Positions 59,045 to 64,000 of a stretch of 64,000 nt of DNA are shown piece after piece. The position numbers and the translations under genes were made by a program. The stretch comes from Amorphochlora amoebiformis (lineage: Eukaryota; Cercozoa; Chlorarachniophyceae). The notes beneath the pieces are model-generated. The model was not told the DNA's origin. It worked only from the letters and a program-made list of their open reading frames with translations, and made no database searches. The stretch lies in the NCBI GenBank assembly GCA_054601695.1, contig BAAHQB010000013.1, positions 1,364,001-1,428,000 on the forward strand, written 5' to 3'. Position 1 is the stretch's first letter, and each line of letters opens with the position of its first letter.

Positions 59045-59939
59045 TATAAATACAATATATGTGTGTGCGTAAATCTGCGACACACTGGAAAGTATATAGA
59101 GTAATGGTGATCTAGATATATACCTGGCCGGTAACAACACAGAGCTGGTCAACCAAATCAGAGAGGAAATCGTCTGCGTCCGCTTTAACACTGTCGACGA
59201 TCTTGGTGATAGTCTTGCACACCTCGATCACTAGATTCGAACGGATCTCCGTGAGCTGGACAACCAAAGAACCTAGGGCACATACATTAGTTCTTCACGT
59301 CGACCAAACGTCCAAACGTTCTTTTTTTCACCTGAGATCTCAGGGAGAAGATCCTCTTTCCACTCTGCGGCACTAATGGCACAGTTCTTCTTATCTATCA
59401 GAGCTTGAAGTGTGATGAGCGCTGACTTCCTGATATGACAGACTGTTTCTCAGCTGCAGGGATGACAAGACAAAAGGTGAAAGCGAAAGTTGTAAGTTTA
59501 AAACACACCTCTTAGACCACTCGGTCCTCTTAGTAGCTAGTACACTCTTCACTTCCTGGATAACCTTCTGGACACGATTGGAGAGTGGTGTGCCATGGGC
59601 GGGCTCGTGGATCCCCGCCAGGGTGCTTTTCGGTGTGATGTGTCTTGCAGGAAGTGCAGCGGAGAATGTCTTGGGCCGAATAGGAGTCTTCTTACTCCTC
59701 AATGGTGGAGTCTTTTTTAGTCGTACTGGAAGCGGGATTCGGGAGTTCACAGACGGGGTCTTCTGGGCAAATAATGGAGATTTCTGGACGTTGGGTGTCT
59801 CATTTTCGTTATTTTCCGAGGCTGAAAACATCAGCACAACCGAAATAAGTCTAGGAGTTACGATAAACGTGTTTTGGGTACTACCAGGTAGAGATTTCCG
59901 CCTCGTAGCGCGCGCGGGAACCAGCTTGTGGCTGTGCAT
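57542..59939 (-). CDS. CLASP-like TOG-domain microtubule-associated protein
   Basis: The likely role is binding tubulin at microtubule plus ends or kinetochores. Nine exons give 576 aa: 59939-59885, 59821-59509, 59429-59332, 59272-59124, 58889-58791, 58737-58550, 58486-58243, 58165-57713 and 57673-57542. A basic, Pro/Thr-rich leader with repeated KKTP motifs (residues 1-90) precedes one CLASP_N-type TOG domain at about 93-310. Diagnostic helices are EWSKR-KSALITLQAL, VQLTEIRSNLVIEVCKTI, the STCVNCISLAVEKW helix and VRERARQLF. After it comes a basic Arg/Lys stretch (RKFLKTRRSSR), then a Ser/Thr/Pro-rich acidic tail, consistent with microtubule and regulatory regions of CLASPs. CLASPs usually have two to three TOG domains, so this is short. 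Two splice choices are open: exon 7 acceptor at 58487, chosen by frame, and the end at 57542 versus splicing at 57565 into the neighbouring membrane-protein exon. It is divergent from the COA3-like gene, 163 bp between starts. Confidence 0.82.
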
Positions 59940-60102
59940 GACCGTTGGCTCGCGTGCTTTTTGGCTTCCGACAAAGTAAATTTTAAAGGATATGATATCG
60001 AAATATCGAAATATCTATATTAAGATATGTACAAATAATGTTATTAAGTGAATTTAATCCCGGGGATCCCCGATTGAAACCCGTGTATAAAATCTGATTA
60101 AA
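59940..60102. promoter_or_regulatory. Presumed bidirectional promoter, CLASP-like / COA3-like genes
   Basis: An interval of 163 bp lies between divergent starts. The half near COA3 is AT-rich but not microsatellite, with an ATATCGAAATATCGAAATAT stretch (an imperfect direct repeat) near 59995-60012. Its role is inferred only from the head-to-head arrangement. Confidence 0.45.
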
Positions 60103-60406
60103 ATGCGCGTGATGAGGCTCGGAAGGCTTGTGGGTGGTCATCGATACATGAGCTCCAGAGGAGGACGCCTAAGCCGCAACATGAGCAACTATTTGATCGG
60201 CGCTGGTCTCATTACCTTTGTAGGCATGGTGTACTATCGCTCCATATCGGCGGTATCGAGGGATCCGAGGCAACAAGACGAGGTTCCGCCACGCAAAACT
60301 ACAATGCATGTCTTCAAAACTGATTTGTAACCATCAGATTGACAAGATTCAGAAGGAACTCGACGACGAGAGGGCACTCGAGAAAGAGATAAGCTCAAAG
60401 CAGTGA
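60103..60406 (+). CDS. COA3/CCDC56-like small mitochondrial inner-membrane protein
   Basis: Exons 60103-60309 and 60338-60406 give a 91-aa protein. It starts with a basic, Arg-rich segment lacking acidic residues, suggestive of mitochondrial import. A single transmembrane segment follows at residues 30-46 (YLIGAGLITFVGMVYY), with the short R-S-x-x-A-V-S-x-D motif after it that resembles the COA3 family, which helps synthesise and assemble cytochrome oxidase subunit 1. The C-terminus after the 28-bp intron is a charged helix (IDKIQKELDDERAL). Without splicing the protein would stop at residue 75 (FKTDL); the spliced end looks more protein-like, but this is an inference. COA3 proteins are of similar length. 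Other in-frame ATG codons at residues 4, 16 and 27 leave the exact start open. It is divergent from the CLASP-like gene. Confidence 0.68.
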
Positions 60407-62990
<2,584 letters not shown>

Positions 62991-63238
62991 CTAACTCCGA
63001 ACTGCCATGGCCAAAGCGTTCTTGGGGTCCCGGTAGCTGAATACTTTCCCGTGGTTCAGATCGAGGCTTTGAATCAGTCGTCTACGACTGTGATCCACAT
63101 CTGAATACATGCTTATGTCAAGTTCTGAGTGTGTTTGAATGAGTACGAATGTATGAATAGCTATGTATGCTTATACCTTATATGATATCAAGCGTTTAAT
63201 ATATATTTATGTATATAAACTTCATATAAATGTAATAT

Positions 63239-63282
<44 letters not shown>

Positions 63283-63488
63283 TATATATATATATACAGC
63301 AAGACACACAATATTCTATGAATTCTCGACCACTTCGGATGTCCCGACAATTGTAATCCACCTCGCCTGAGTCTTCAAAGAATTTGTTCCTGCATTATTT
63401 ACTGCAGTAAGGTGGGCGACAAGTTCTCAGAGAGAGAGAAAAAAAGCGAGAGGAGAGAAGAGAGAGAGAGAGAGATGGGGACATATAT

Positions 63489-63573
<85 letters not shown>

Positions 63574-63586
63574 TGTATATAAATAT

Positions 63587-63656
<70 letters not shown>

Positions 63657-63825
63657 TATATTATGTTAAGAAAGTTCAGAAAGAGCGAGATAATTAGAGA
63701 GATAAAAGAGAGGGAGAAAGACATGCAAGAGAGAGAGAGAGAGTGTGTCATTTTAAGAGCGCGAGAATGCAGGTGGGTCTTTGAAATACCTGTAAATAAA
63801 GCGCAGGGTCTTTAGTAGTGATTGC
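62991..63825 (-). CDS. Unidentified gene fragment, 3' exons
   Basis: Three candidate exons sit on the minus strand at the right edge. The first, 63825-63790, has a strong pyrimidine tract and CAG acceptor and encodes [12 protein letters not shown] before a GTATTT donor. The second lies between about 63426 and 63310; two frames are open there, one giving [17 protein letters not shown] and another [14 protein letters not shown], so its limits are unsettled. The third, 63081-62991, encodes [16 protein letters not shown] and ends on TAG. GA-rich sequence at 63430-63475 on the plus strand is the pyrimidine tract before the middle exon. I recognise no family, and joining these pieces into one gene is inferred from strand, spacing and splice signals only. 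Confidence 0.35.
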
Positions 63826-64000
63826 CTGAAAGGATTGCAATAATATCTAAAAGTCCATAAACCTCGTACGATATGAGAATTTCATCAATGATTAAAAATC
63901 TGTTGAGTATATCTATCTATACCTGTTATATATATGTGTGTGTATATTACATATATATATATATTATACACATATACATATATATATATATATATATATA

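Overview
This window is nuclear DNA of an intron-rich eukaryote, probably a unicellular one. Introns are GT-AG, the genetic code is standard, and coding exons of balanced composition float in an ocean of (TA)n microsatellite. Long Tyr/Ile reading frames in the TA tracts are artefacts. The real genes were rebuilt exon by exon from splice sites, reading-frame phase and conserved family motifs. The lineage cannot be fixed from sequence alone. TTAGGG-type interstitial repeats and CLASP-, COA3- and RPUSD1-like proteins suit an opisthokont relative (unicellular holozoan or zoosporic fungus), but that is a guess.

Layout, left to right: (1) an RluA/RPUSD1-like pseudouridine synthase on the minus strand, start 5572, running off the left edge. 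(2) On plus, 5637-8182, a ubiquitin-pathway protein with two PUB-like domains, an A20-like finger and an AN1 finger. (3) On minus, 17683-8868, a 14-exon PfkB/pseudouridine-kinase-like enzyme. (4) On plus, 17718-24510, a nine-exon WD40 and coiled-coil protein of unknown role. (5) On minus, 33414-25141, a 17-exon gene that appears to fuse a 6-pyruvoyl-tetrahydropterin-synthase-like enzyme to a short-chain dehydrogenase. (6) On plus, 33576-52723, a 36-exon chromatin-type protein with a GATA-like cluster, PHD finger, CW finger, ARID domain and Gln-rich tail. (7) On minus, a membrane protein (57341-55329) and a CLASP-like TOG protein (59939-57542), possibly one gene. (8) On plus, 60103-60406, a COA3-like mitochondrial protein. 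(9) On minus, 63825-62991, pieces of an unidentified gene entering from the right.

The genes alternate: four divergent head-to-head pairs with 34-163 bp between starts, separated by convergent 3'-3' gaps. The convergent gaps carry CTAG-rich islands unlike the rest of the window. Introns come in two classes, tiny (26-28 bp) and long TA-filled, and the long ones also host degenerate TTAGGG arrays, purine/pyrimidine tracts and two tRNA-like SINE copies.

The main biological points are the apparent pterin-synthase/SDR fusion, the PHD-CW-ARID protein, and a pseudouridine-forming enzyme lying close to a pseudouridine-salvage kinase. All gene models are hand-built without alignment or transcript data. 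Exon-to-exon phase agreement is the main internal check.
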